Source: Bdellovibrionales bacterium
Lineage (GTDB): Bacteria > Bdellovibrionota > Bdellovibrionia > Bdellovibrionales > UBA1609
NCBI GenBank assembly: GCA_016714165.1
Contig: JADJNU010000001.1
Span: 930,001-994,000 of the forward strand
Length of the DNA stretch: 64,000 nt
Reading direction: 5' to 3'
Each line of letters begins with the position of its first letter. Within the stretch, counting starts at the first letter, position 1. Positions 44,388 through 52,374 of the stretch are shown one piece after another. The translations under genes were made by a program, and so were the position numbers. The notes beneath the pieces were generated by a model that worked only from the letters and a program-made list of their open reading frames with translations, had not been told where the DNA came from and made no database searches.

Positions 44388-44792
44388 ATGCATCGTATAG
44401 ATTCATCGCTGCATGAGCTTTTTCAGGCCCTGTCCGATCCTTACAGGATTCGGATGGTTTCTCTTATGCTCCGAGCCAAAAGTGAAATGTGCCTCTGTGA
44501 ACTCTCCGATAGCCTTGAGGAGCCGGAATACAAACTCTCGCGGCACCTAAAAGTACTCAAATCCTCGGGGGTTTTGACTTCCACTCGTGACGGGAAATGG
44601 ATCTATCACTCGCTAGTCAAAAATAGGCATTTATTGGCGGTCCACGCTGCCATTCGAAGCTACCCAGATACCGGCAGGCAGTTTGAAAAGGATCTTCGCC
44701 GCTTTAAAAAGCGCATCCTTCTCCGGGAAGGTGGTCGCTGCCGCAAGCCTTCTAGGATTATGGATAGAGAGGCGCAACAAAGGCGGGCATGA
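44388..44792 (+). CDS. ArsR/SmtB-family metal-responsive repressor
   Basis: 134 residues from the ATG at 44388. A longer frame opens at a TTG (44352), but that codon lies in the palindrome, so the ATG is preferred. The winged HTH is complete: LFQALSDPYRIRMVSLML, the sensor-like motif MCLCELSDSL (E-x-C-x-C-E-L, the ArsR metal-binding helix), YKLSRHLKVLKSSGVL and the wing TSTRDGKWIYHSL. The tail is basic with one extra Cys. It probably represses the divergent FTR1 gene and the CDF gene it overlaps. Confidence 0.88.
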   Translation: MHRIDSSLHELFQALSDPYRIRMVSLMLRAKSEMCLCELSDSLEEPEYKLSRHLKVLKSSGVLTSTRDGKWIYHSLVKNRHLLAVHAAIRSYPDTGRQFEKDLRRFKKRILLREGGRCRKPSRIMDREAQQRRA

Positions 44793-45601
44793 AAAAGAGT
44801 CTTTTTGAAATCATTAAAATGGATTGCCCGAGCGAAGAGCAATTGATTCGCCTGGCCCTCGGAAAATACAAGTCAGCTCATCTTCAATTTGATCTTCCGG
44901 TGCGCCGCTTGACAGTGACTCACGATGAGCGAACCGAAGATATTGTAAAGGACCTGGAAAAATTAAACCTTGGTTCGCGCTTCCTCGAAGAAGCCGAAAC
45001 TTCTGCGGTGGCAAGTTCCATACAGACGAGTGATGAAAGCCGCATTCTATGGATACTGCTGGCGATAAATTTTGCCATGTTCATTCTTGAGATTGGAGTT
45101 GGCTTTTACGCACAGTCGACGGGGCTTATCGCAGACTCCCTCGATATGCTGGCTGATGCCGCCGTCTATTCGATGAGCCTTTACGCCGTTGGAAGATCCC
45201 ACTTAATCCAGCACCGAGCGGCACGACTGAGTGGCTGGTTTCAGCTTCTCTTGGCTTTCGGTGCCTTTAGCGAAGTTGCGAGGCGCTTCATCTTTGGGAG
45301 TGAACCCAACTCCATCTTCATGATGGGAATGTCCTTCATCGCCCTATGTGCGAACGTCACCTGCCTTCTCCTATTGATGAAACATAGGCAGGGCGCGGTT
45401 CACATGCGAGCGAGCTGGATTTTTTCCACGAACGATGTCCTTGCAAACATCGGGGTCCTACTTGCGGGAGCGCTTGTCTACTTTTTCAAATCGTCCTGGC
45501 CTGATCTCGTGATTGGACTCCTCATCGCAGCTATCGTGACACGAGGAGCCCTGAGCATTATGAAACTCCCTTCGGTTCAAGAGGCAATTGACGAAGCATA
45601 G
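44789..45601 (+). CDS. CDF-family cation efflux transporter
   Basis: 270 residues. Residues 1-75 are soluble and HMA-like in layout (MDCPSEEQLIRLAL), an unusual N-terminal domain. Residues 80-260 hold about six helices. TGLIADSLDMLADAAVYSMSLYAVG carries the S-x-D-x2-x-D metal site of cation diffusion facilitators, and a second site is STNDVLANIGVLLAG. The protein lacks the usual C-terminal cytoplasmic domain. It overlaps the arsR-like gene by 4 bases, so the repressor and pump are coupled. Metal unknown (Zn, Cd, Co and Fe all possible). Confidence 0.85.
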   Translation: MKKSLFEIIKMDCPSEEQLIRLALGKYKSAHLQFDLPVRRLTVTHDERTEDIVKDLEKLNLGSRFLEEAETSAVASSIQTSDESRILWILLAINFAMFILEIGVGFYAQSTGLIADSLDMLADAAVYSMSLYAVGRSHLIQHRAARLSGWFQLLLAFGAFSEVARRFIFGSEPNSIFMMGMSFIALCANVTCLLLLMKHRQGAVHMRASWIFSTNDVLANIGVLLAGALVYFFKSSWPDLVIGLLIAAIVTRGALSIMKLPSVQEAIDEA

Positions 45602-45611
45602 ACCGATCCTT

Positions 45612-45822
45612 CTAATGAACGGCCGCAACGGCTTCTTTCACGACATGATAGGCGGACCTCAGCATCGGCGCCGCGATAGCCACACCAACAATCAGATCCA
45701 GGTATTTTGACTGGGTAATTGAAACAGGTCCGCATTCACAATAACATCATTGCGCGAACTCAGCCACGTTGAGCGCATATTGAGATCATCGTTGTTTCTA
45801 TGCTGAAGCAAAAAGGACCGGG
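45612..45822 (-). pseudogene. Remnant of a second CDF transporter (opposite strand)
   Basis: Minus-strand translation gives two pieces of a CDF protein in different frames: HRNNDDLNMRSTWLSSRNDV near 45740-45810, then ITQSKYLDLIVGVAIAAP to AVAAVH and a TAG at 45612-45614. They match the penultimate and last helices of CDF proteins, with about 20 residues lost between them. It is a decayed second transporter; its truncated 5' side abuts the repeat fragment at 45.82 kb. Confidence 0.65.
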
Positions 45823-45865
45823 GATGTCCGAGTATCTTCAACAAACGCGCCAACCAAAGCCCCGG
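45822..45865 (+). repeat. Third short copy of the 65-aa gene's 3' motif
   Basis: GGGGATGTCCGAGTATCTTC and the following AACAAACGC read G-C-P-S-I-F-N-K-R, the same as the end of the 65-aa gene (WGCPSIFNK) and of its copy near 51.7 kb (GCPSIFNNR). It starts exactly where the truncated CDF remnant ends, so it looks like a recombination junction. The rest of the gap to 45921 holds nothing recognisable. Confidence 0.5.
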
Positions 45866-45921
45866 GCTAGAGCTTATAAGTGGCTAGGAACAAGGGGGAT
45901 GGTCATCCTCCTTCAATACAG

Positions 45922-48900
45922 CTAGTGGGCAATACGCCCCTTCATTTTTGACTCAAAAACAGAAAACACTACGGGTAGAACAATCAGCGTGAGCAACGTC
46001 GACGAGATAATTCCACCGATTACAACAGATGCGAGTGGTTTCTGAACTTCCGCGCCAACTCCCGTTGAAATCATCATCGGAATAAATCCAAAGACTGCAA
46101 CGAGAGCGGTCATCATCACGGGACGAAGCCGCACAAGGGTTCCTTGCAGGACCATCTCTTTTCCAGTTTTCCCTTCCGACTTCAGTTGATTAAAAACATT
46201 CACCAGGACCACGCCGTTCAAAACGGCGATACCTGACAGAGCAATAAATCCAATTCCTGCAGAAATACTAAAGGGTAATCCATTGAGTATCAGACCAATA
46301 ACGCCACCGACGAGCGACATCGGTACACACGCAAAAATTAGGAGCGTTTCTGCAATACTCCCGAAGGCCGCATACACCATCATAAGCACCAGAATCAAAG
46401 CAAGCGGGGCCAAGATCATGAGCCGTGACCGAGCTTGTTCTAGGTTCTTGAAGTTTCCACCCCATTCAAAGTAGTAGCCATCCGGCAATTGAATTTCTCT
46501 TGCGACAGACTCCTGAGCCTCTTCAACGAAGGATTCCGTATCGCGCCCACGAAGATTGATAAGAACCGCAGTTCGGCGATTTGAATTTTCTCTATTCACA
46601 GAGCCGTAGGTTTCTCTGAAGCTAATAGTCGCCAAATTTTTGAGTGGCACTATGGTATTTGCACCAATCCCAACGGGAAGCGCCCGAATGGTATCAATAT
46701 CTGACCGCGCTTCGTTATCGAGCCTCACTACGATGGGAAACTTCTTTTCCGCCTCATATAGGAAACCAGCTTCTTGTCCTCCTAGAGCAATCGCAATTGA
46801 GTCGAGGACATCGGAGATCGAAGCATTATATCGCGAAAGACTATTCTCGTTTGGCTCGATTCTCAGAACTGGAGAAGTTCCCGCGAGATCAACTTCAACA
46901 TCGCCTGCGCCGCTAACTTTGGAAATGACTTCCTGAGTTTTCTTTGCATATTCGACTAGCTTCTCCAAATCGGGGCCAAAAATTTTAACAGCCACATCAG
47001 CACGTGTTCCCTCTAAAAGCTCATTGAAGCGCATCTGAATGGGTTGAGACGCGAGATACGTTTGACCGGGAAGCTCTCGATTTAATTTTTCCAAGAGAGC
47101 ATCAGTCAATTCCTGATAGGTACGTTTACTACCGTTCACTTTCAACCACTCTGAACGCGGTTTCAGCATAATATAAGTATCGGAGACATTGACTCCCATC
47201 GGGTCAGTTGCCACTTCGCTAGTGCCGATTCTCGAAAACACATGATCGACCTCGGGGAATGTTTCGACAATGACATCAGCTTTCTTTTGAAACTCAACGG
47301 ACTGAGTGAGACTTGCATTGACCGGTCTAATCATGTGAAACGCAAAAGATCCTTCACCAAGCTGAGGAAGAAACTCAGCCCCACGAGTCATAAAGAGCCC
47401 AACGCCTAGGACGACCGAAGCCACAGCAAGAGCCATTGTTAGCTTAGCTCGCTTATAAGCCCACTCGAAGGCGGGGACATACATTTTGCGAATCCAGCCC
47501 ATCAGCCGCGGCTCCTTATCTCTCACTCTTCCTGAAAGAAGAATGCTCGCCAAAGCGGGAGCTGTAGTAAACGAGAGCATAAAGGCCGCAAGAACCGCGA
47601 TAGCAAAGGTCGAGGCCATCGGAATGAACATTTTTCCCTCAACACCGGTAAGAGCGAATACGGGAAGGAAAACCATTACAATAATGAGCTGTCCAAAACC
47701 AGCAGCAGAACGAATTTCAACGGTAGCCTCATAAACAGCTTCCTTGACCTCCTCAGCCGAAAGGCTTCTTCCAAGCTTCTTAGTGCGTTCATGGATAAAT
47801 CGCACGCAATTATCAAGAACAATAACCGTACCATCGACGATAATTCCGAAGTCGAGCGCTCCAAGACTCATCAGGTTTCCAGAAATTCCCAAAGGCTTCA
47901 TCACGAGAAACGTCGCCAAAAGAGAAAAAGGAATTGTGAGTGCTGTAATAAGTGCCGCACGCATATTACCAAGTAAAATTAAAAGGATCACTGTTACAAG
48001 CACTGCACCCATTAGTAAATTATGTTCGACGGTCCCAAGCGTCGCATTCACCAGGTCTGAGCGATTGTAGACAGTGGTAACTTCAACATCTTTGGGAATG
48101 GTCTTCTTGATCTCCTCAATTTTTTCGTGAACTCTTGTCGAAACTGTGCGGCTATTTTCACCAAGCAGCATCATCACGGTTCCTAAAACTGCCTCATCGC
48201 CATCATAAGTGGCGGCACCAGTTCTAAGCTCTTTTCCGAGAGCGACTTTAGCAATATCGCCAATAGTAACGATTCGAAAGGATTCAAGAGTTTTAACCGG
48301 GATGCGCTCAATCTCCTTGGCTGATTTAATGAGGCCAACTCCTTGAATAAGAAACTGCTCGGCAGTTTGCTCCACATATCCGCCGCCAACATTTCTATTC
48401 ACTTTTTCCAGAGCTTCTTTTATCTCGTCGAAGTGAATTCTATTAGAGGCCATTTTCTTGGGATCTGGTTGCACATGGAATTGTTTTTCAAATCCTCCAA
48501 ACGTGTTAATTTCCGCAACCCCTTCTGCGGTTAGAAGTCGTGGTTTAATAAACCAATCCTGAAGAGACTTTAGCTCCATGAGTTGCTTCACACGAGCCTC
48601 GCCCTGCGCACGCTCCTTGTAATCAATCACATACTGATAAATCTCACCTAGGCCAGTGGAAATTGGACCAAGCTCCGGACGTGCCTGGGCAGGCAAATCA
48701 CCAGACACTCCTTGAAGGCGCTCGGTCACGAGCTGTCTCGCACGATAGATGTCGACTTCATCTTTAAAAATAATAGTTACTTGAGAGAGACCAAAGCGAG
48801 TGATCGAGCGAACTTGCTCGACACCACCAATACCCCTCATGGAAGATTCCACCGGAAAGGTAATGGTTCTTTCAATTTCTTCAGGCGCGAGTCCTTCAAT

Positions 48901-49056
48901 GACAGTATTGATTTGCACCTGATTGTTTGTGATGTCGGGAACCGCATCAATTGGAAGGCTCTGGAAACTGTAAAGCCCCGCCACCGCCATCAGCAGCGTT
49001 ACAAACAGCACCACTCCACGATTATAAATAGCTATTCGGATAATCTGATTCAACAT
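45922..49056 (-). CDS. Heavy-metal RND efflux pump, CzcA/CusA family
   Basis: 1044 residues, the normal length. The HME-RND pattern is clear: SLPIDAVPDITNNQVQI, FPVESSMRGIGGVEQVRS, and in helix 4 the proton-relay region ALDFGIIVDGTVIVLDN. Two sets of six helices and two large periplasmic loops are seen. The D-F-G-I-I-x-D-G form resembles CzcA (divalent Co/Zn/Cd) more than CusA. It is the inner-membrane part of a three-part pump, with the adaptor 12 bases upstream and the outer-membrane channel before that. Confidence 0.93.
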   Translation of the reverse strand: MLNQIIRIAIYNRGVVLFVTLLMAVAGLYSFQSLPIDAVPDITNNQVQINTVIEGLAPEEIERTITFPVESSMRGIGGVEQVRSITRFGLSQVTIIFKDEVDIYRARQLVTERLQGVSGDLPAQARPELGPISTGLGEIYQYVIDYKERAQGEARVKQLMELKSLQDWFIKPRLLTAEGVAEINTFGGFEKQFHVQPDPKKMASNRIHFDEIKEALEKVNRNVGGGYVEQTAEQFLIQGVGLIKSAKEIERIPVKTLESFRIVTIGDIAKVALGKELRTGAATYDGDEAVLGTVMMLLGENSRTVSTRVHEKIEEIKKTIPKDVEVTTVYNRSDLVNATLGTVEHNLLMGAVLVTVILLILLGNMRAALITALTIPFSLLATFLVMKPLGISGNLMSLGALDFGIIVDGTVIVLDNCVRFIHERTKKLGRSLSAEEVKEAVYEATVEIRSAAGFGQLIIVMVFLPVFALTGVEGKMFIPMASTFAIAVLAAFMLSFTTAPALASILLSGRVRDKEPRLMGWIRKMYVPAFEWAYKRAKLTMALAVASVVLGVGLFMTRGAEFLPQLGEGSFAFHMIRPVNASLTQSVEFQKKADVIVETFPEVDHVFSRIGTSEVATDPMGVNVSDTYIMLKPRSEWLKVNGSKRTYQELTDALLEKLNRELPGQTYLASQPIQMRFNELLEGTRADVAVKIFGPDLEKLVEYAKKTQEVISKVSGAGDVEVDLAGTSPVLRIEPNENSLSRYNASISDVLDSIAIALGGQEAGFLYEAEKKFPIVVRLDNEARSDIDTIRALPVGIGANTIVPLKNLATISFRETYGSVNRENSNRRTAVLINLRGRDTESFVEEAQESVAREIQLPDGYYFEWGGNFKNLEQARSRLMILAPLALILVLMMVYAAFGSIAETLLIFACVPMSLVGGVIGLILNGLPFSISAGIGFIALSGIAVLNGVVLVNVFNQLKSEGKTGKEMVLQGTLVRLRPVMMTALVAVFGFIPMMISTGVGAEVQKPLASVVIGGIISSTLLTLIVLPVVFSVFESKMKGRIAH

Positions 49057-49068
49057 TTTACATACCTC

Positions 49069-49662
49069 TTAATGTGAGTGGCCTTCCGGTGCGCCGCCAA
49101 AGGCGGCAATTTCTGCAATTCGCAAAAAACCAAGTCCATGAACTACTATTTCATCACCAGATTTTAAGTCTTTAGATCGAATACGAATTTTACCTTGCGA
49201 ACGATTCACTTCCGAAAAATCGATACGCTTATAGAATCCGTTTCTATAACGGAAAACATTTACTTCTGACACCGCCGTTACAATGGCACTCTTGGGAAGT
49301 TCGAGCGAGTCACTCGATACTTTGACCCGAGAAAGCTCAAAGTTTTTTTCCGCTTCAGGTGAAAGCTTAAATCCTTCGGACTCGCTTACCTCTAAAATTC
49401 CTTTGTCCGGACCTACCTGCGCACTTTCTTCGTGTTCACCATGTTCATTTGATTTTCCGTGTTCATGAGACTCCCCATGTTCGTCGGCCCCAGAATGTTC
49501 ATCTTCTCTTTCATGTTCATCGTGTTTGTGACCGTCTTCCTTATGCTCATCGTGGTCGGCATGAGGAGCTTCTTTTTCATGCTTGTGTTCATCTTTTTGA
49601 GCGTTGACGGCGAAAGTCGCCAAACAGGCAAAAACAGCAACTATTATTAGTAGGCGCTTCAT
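49069..49662 (-). CDS. Short, histidine-rich efflux adaptor-like protein
   Basis: 197 residues. Signal peptide 1-21. Residues 23-80 are extremely His/Glu/Asp-rich (for example HADHDEHKEDGHKHDEH), a probable metal-binding or metal-buffering region. Residues 85-190 resemble only the membrane-proximal beta parts of a CzcB-type adaptor (LELPKSAIVTAVSEVNVFRYRNG, GDEIVVHGLGFLRIAE). The lipoyl and hairpin domains of a normal 350-500 residue adaptor are missing. It overlaps the TolC-like gene as ATGA. Either it is a minimal adaptor or the pump uses another one. Confidence 0.75.
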   Translation of the reverse strand: MKRLLIIVAVFACLATFAVNAQKDEHKHEKEAPHADHDEHKEDGHKHDEHEREDEHSGADEHGESHEHGKSNEHGEHEESAQVGPDKGILEVSESEGFKLSPEAEKNFELSRVKVSSDSLELPKSAIVTAVSEVNVFRYRNGFYKRIDFSEVNRSQGKIRIRSKDLKSGDEIVVHGLGFLRIAEIAAFGGAPEGHSH

Positions 49663-50912
49663 AAAATCACCTCAGAAAACTCGTTGTCGATAATGAGTAT
49701 CGAACCGAGAGCTTCAAGTGCATCCCGCTCGGATTCATTTCTCTTTTCTTCAAGCTCAATAAGCTGCCGATGGGCTTCAATCACGAGGGAACTAGGAACA
49801 AGACCTCTAAAGAAATGCCGTTCAACCCGCTCGTGCTTTTCCTCGGCAGACTTATCGGTGATCGAAGCCTTAAGAGTTGAAATAGTCGCTCTATACTTTT
49901 TGACCAACTGTTCACGCATACCTGAAATCTTTCGCCCCGTAAGACTACGGATCATCTCTGCTTCAAGCAGCTTTTGCGTGCCATAAGCGCGACCAGACCC
50001 ATTGAGGCTAAAGATTGGCAACGGCATTGAAAGAGCTAGTCCAAAATAATTTTCGCTCGCTCCGCCATCCTTTTGGATCTTGACCGCCGGACCTACTTTA
50101 AGATCGGGCCAGGCATCCGCATCAGCTTTCTCCTTTTGCCCTCTTGCGGCCATCAGCTCACCCTCTGCGAAGCGTATATGCGGAGACGATTCGATTTTGC
50201 TTTGATTAGAAACCTCGGGCCAATTCTCCTTATGATCTGGAAGATTTTTGAGAATGATTTCTCGTGAGATATTTGTTGACGAGGATATCTCTTGCAGAAG
50301 CTGATCTTGTTCGCTCTGCAGCTTCACGAGATTTAGCTGATGGTCCGAAGTTGCCATCCTAAATACAGATAAAGAGACTTCTTGCTCGGGAGATAACGCA
50401 GCCTTTCCTCGATGCTGACCAATGATTTTTGAAAACGTACTAACAGACTCCTCTTCAATTTTAATTTCATGCTTTAAGTGATTGAGACGGTATAGCTTTA
50501 AGATGAGATTGAGCTTTGCCTGTGAGAAGTTCAAATCTCGTCCAGCCATAGCCTTTTGAAATTCTCCTTGGGCTTCTTGAATAGCCGCCCCTCGTTTACC
50601 GCCGAGGCGAATATCAAATAGGAGGGCTGCAGTCGTTTCCGACTTATCAGATCCTTTTTGAACACTTTCGGCCTCAAGCTCAGGATTTATCCACTGACGG
50701 GCAATGCCTTCAAGATTACCGGCGGCCCTTAGTTGCTGGTCGGCAATTTGGATTTCTGACGATTGCTCAACCGCGCATTTCACTAGTTCTTCATAGCCTT
50801 TGGGTTGGCACTTGCTCGATTGCGCATTCCCTGGCACTGAAATAGCTAGAAGGAGGAGGCCGATGCCCCCTCCTATAATCGTCTTCGATCTCACTTTATT
50901 ACGGCCTATCAC
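49659..50912 (-). CDS. TolC/CzcC-family outer-membrane efflux channel
   Basis: 417 residues from a GTG at 50912. Signal peptide about 1-31 (GGGIGLLLLAISVPGNA). Two repeated OEP-type helical segments with LRAAGNLEGIARQWINPELEAE and SMPLPIFSLNGSGRAYGTQK, the latter a typical TolC family phrase. It is the outer-membrane exit of the Czc-type pump. It overlaps the small lipoprotein gene upstream by 14 bases and the adaptor downstream by 4. Confidence 0.88.
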   Translation of the reverse strand: MIGRNKVRSKTIIGGGIGLLLLAISVPGNAQSSKCQPKGYEELVKCAVEQSSEIQIADQQLRAAGNLEGIARQWINPELEAESVQKGSDKSETTAALLFDIRLGGKRGAAIQEAQGEFQKAMAGRDLNFSQAKLNLILKLYRLNHLKHEIKIEEESVSTFSKIIGQHRGKAALSPEQEVSLSVFRMATSDHQLNLVKLQSEQDQLLQEISSSTNISREIILKNLPDHKENWPEVSNQSKIESSPHIRFAEGELMAARGQKEKADADAWPDLKVGPAVKIQKDGGASENYFGLALSMPLPIFSLNGSGRAYGTQKLLEAEMIRSLTGRKISGMREQLVKKYRATISTLKASITDKSAEEKHERVERHFFRGLVPSSLVIEAHRQLIELEEKRNESERDALEALGSILIIDNEFSEVIL

Positions 50913-51066
50913 GATATCCTCCCCTTGCGCCGGGTTTCAGCGTCGTATCTTGGTGGCATTGGGTTTCAGGTGAGCCTGGACTCTGCACACAATTCGGTTT
51001 GCGCTCCACAGAGGAGCAGGCAATGAAAAAAAGTGGCAGAAAAATTAAAAGTAAACGTGCGTACAC
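50899..51066 (-). CDS. Small lipoprotein, 55 aa, in the efflux operon
   Basis: A frame of 55 codons from a GTG at 51066 with an AGGAGG ribosome binding site 4 bases before it. It reads MYARLLLIFLPLFFIACSSV, a perfect short lipoprotein signal with lipobox FIAC (Cys17), then a hydrophilic tail with two more cysteines and GARGGYRDRP. Stop TAA at 50899-50901, 14 bases inside the TolC-like gene. Its place in the operon suggests a small envelope lipoprotein for the pump. No family recognised. Confidence 0.65.
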   Translation of the reverse strand: MYARLLLIFLPLFFIACSSVERKPNCVQSPGSPETQCHQDTTLKPGARGGYRDRP

Positions 51067-51116
51067 ATAACCTCCTAACGGCTGTGAAAAATGGCTAAGA
51101 TTGGTTTTGAAAATAC

Positions 51117-51440
51117 TTAGACGATAGGAGGTCTAAAAAGGCTGGATGGATAATTTGATGGCAGTGTAGCCACATATGCTGGGAGCAAAAGTTTCTTAAT
51201 AGGAGCAACTAAACCGCTCGATGCAGTAGGCTGGACAAATGCACAATGTCCGAGATGGCAACTGTGGCAGGGAGAGCCTTCATGGTGGCAATCAGAAGCC
51301 GGAGCTGAGTCGCTACTATTAGTATGAATTCCGACTGCAAGAATCTGCGCTTCATGGCTCTCAATGCAAACGCTATCGGTCCCGGTGATTACACCGGCCA
51401 ATGTCGCGAAAACTAAGAACAACGAAACTAAAATTTTCAT
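51117..51440 (-). CDS. Small secreted Cys/His-rich protein heading the efflux operon
   Basis: 107 residues from Met at 51440 (a frame 7 residues longer opens at 51461). Signal peptide about 1-20. The middle reads DCHHEGSPCHSCHLGHCAFV, dense in Cys and His, and looks like a periplasmic metal-binding or metal-sensing site. The tail LFRPPIV is common in small proteins found before czc/cus operons (from memory). It is 50 bases upstream of the small lipoprotein gene. Confidence 0.7.
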   Translation of the reverse strand: MKILVSLFLVFATLAGVITGTDSVCIESHEAQILAVGIHTNSSDSAPASDCHHEGSPCHSCHLGHCAFVQPTASSGLVAPIKKLLLPAYVATLPSNYPSSLFRPPIV

Positions 51441-51559
51441 TCTTTCATTTCCTAACATCAAGCTAATACTTAAGCAAATCAGACCTCACATTTTCGAGAA
51501 ATGTAGTACTGCCGCGTTGAGTCTTCCCGCCGAAAATCGTCAAGCCTCTATCACTTCAC

Positions 51560-51985
51560 TTGCAATATCGAACGCCCTCATTAGTTTACTCATACTGATT
51601 CGTTAATTGCTTTTAGGGTGACGGCTCTGTCGGCAAATCGCTACGATCCGTCAGGCAGCCTTAGTCGAAACAAAAAAGGGCTGGGGTGCCCAAGCATCTT
51701 CAACAATCGGCCTGCAAAGAATTAACAGCGGAAAAATAGACCCCTCGAACGGCTGTTCCACCCCCTTCGCATTGAGAGCGTTCGACTCCATCGGCGCTCT
51801 GATCGATTTTCTTTACATAGGGTCACGCCAGCTCCTCCGGAGTCCGTCATGCCCCTTGTGCCATCCGGCCAGAAAATCGACGCGCCTCCTTCATCTCGCT
51901 TGCAGTGCCCCTTTCCCCCTCAGCCTTTGGTGAAGGGGGAAAAGGTTCCCCGCATCAACGAAAGGAAACGCTATGAAACAGCACA
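51560..51985 (+). repeat. Right copy of the sequence flanking the metal island (with decayed 65-aa gene)
   Basis: About 51630-51720 still reads as the 65-aa gene (CRQIATIRQAALVETKKGWG, then GCPSIFNN after one missing base), so that gene is a pseudogene here. The shared blocks TCGGCGCTCTGATCGATTTT (51791 on), CCAGAAAATCG and CCCCGCATCAACGAAAGGAA then lead into the start at 51973. This copy has two extra stretches (about 45 bases after 51822 and about 25 bases near 51920) compared with the left copy. No other gene lies in 51462-51972. Confidence 0.7.
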
Positions 51986-52362
51986 GCTCCGAAATGAAAA
52001 ATACCATTACCAATATTCTCCGCAAGCACGGCGAACTCGAAAGATTCCTTGGCTCCGAGGAATTCCATTATCGCATCGAAAAGCCAAATTTCCTGCCGCT
52101 TGTAGTTGAGCGCCATGAACGCCAACTTACAGTAACCCACTATCGAAAAGAGAATGGCGATCTAATTACCGATCCAGATATGGAAATTCTTCTCGGCGCA
52201 GATGGTGAATGGTATCCCGTAGCCCTTCAACTTTGGAATGGCTCTTACTATCGTGCCCGCTGGTCAGAGGACGGAAAAGAATTTATCAATCCAAAACAAG
52301 TACGCGAACAGGTGTCTTTTGCTCGAATGTGGGCACGTAATCTCAGGGAACAGGGGTGGTGA
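51973..52362 (+). CDS. DUF6908-like protein, 129 aa
   Basis: 129 soluble residues: KHGELERFLGSEEFHYRIEK, LVVERHERQLTVTHYRKENG, DLITDPDMEILL and PVALQLWNGSYYRARW. I recall this pattern from small proteins of mobile elements labelled DUF6908; the name is from memory. Ribosome binding site CGAAAGGAAA upstream. The left copy of the flanking repeat holds only the first 7 codons, so this is the complete version. Function unknown. Confidence 0.7.
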   Translation: MKQHSSEMKNTITNILRKHGELERFLGSEEFHYRIEKPNFLPLVVERHERQLTVTHYRKENGDLITDPDMEILLGADGEWYPVALQLWNGSYYRARWSEDGKEFINPKQVREQVSFARMWARNLREQGW

Positions 52363-52374
52363 TTCCACCTCTAC

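Noticed and set aside
45922..49056. Antisense frames opposite the RND pump gene
   Set aside because: Several frames of 60-110 codons exist on the plus strand, but they lack ribosome binding sites and mirror the codon pattern of the pump gene.
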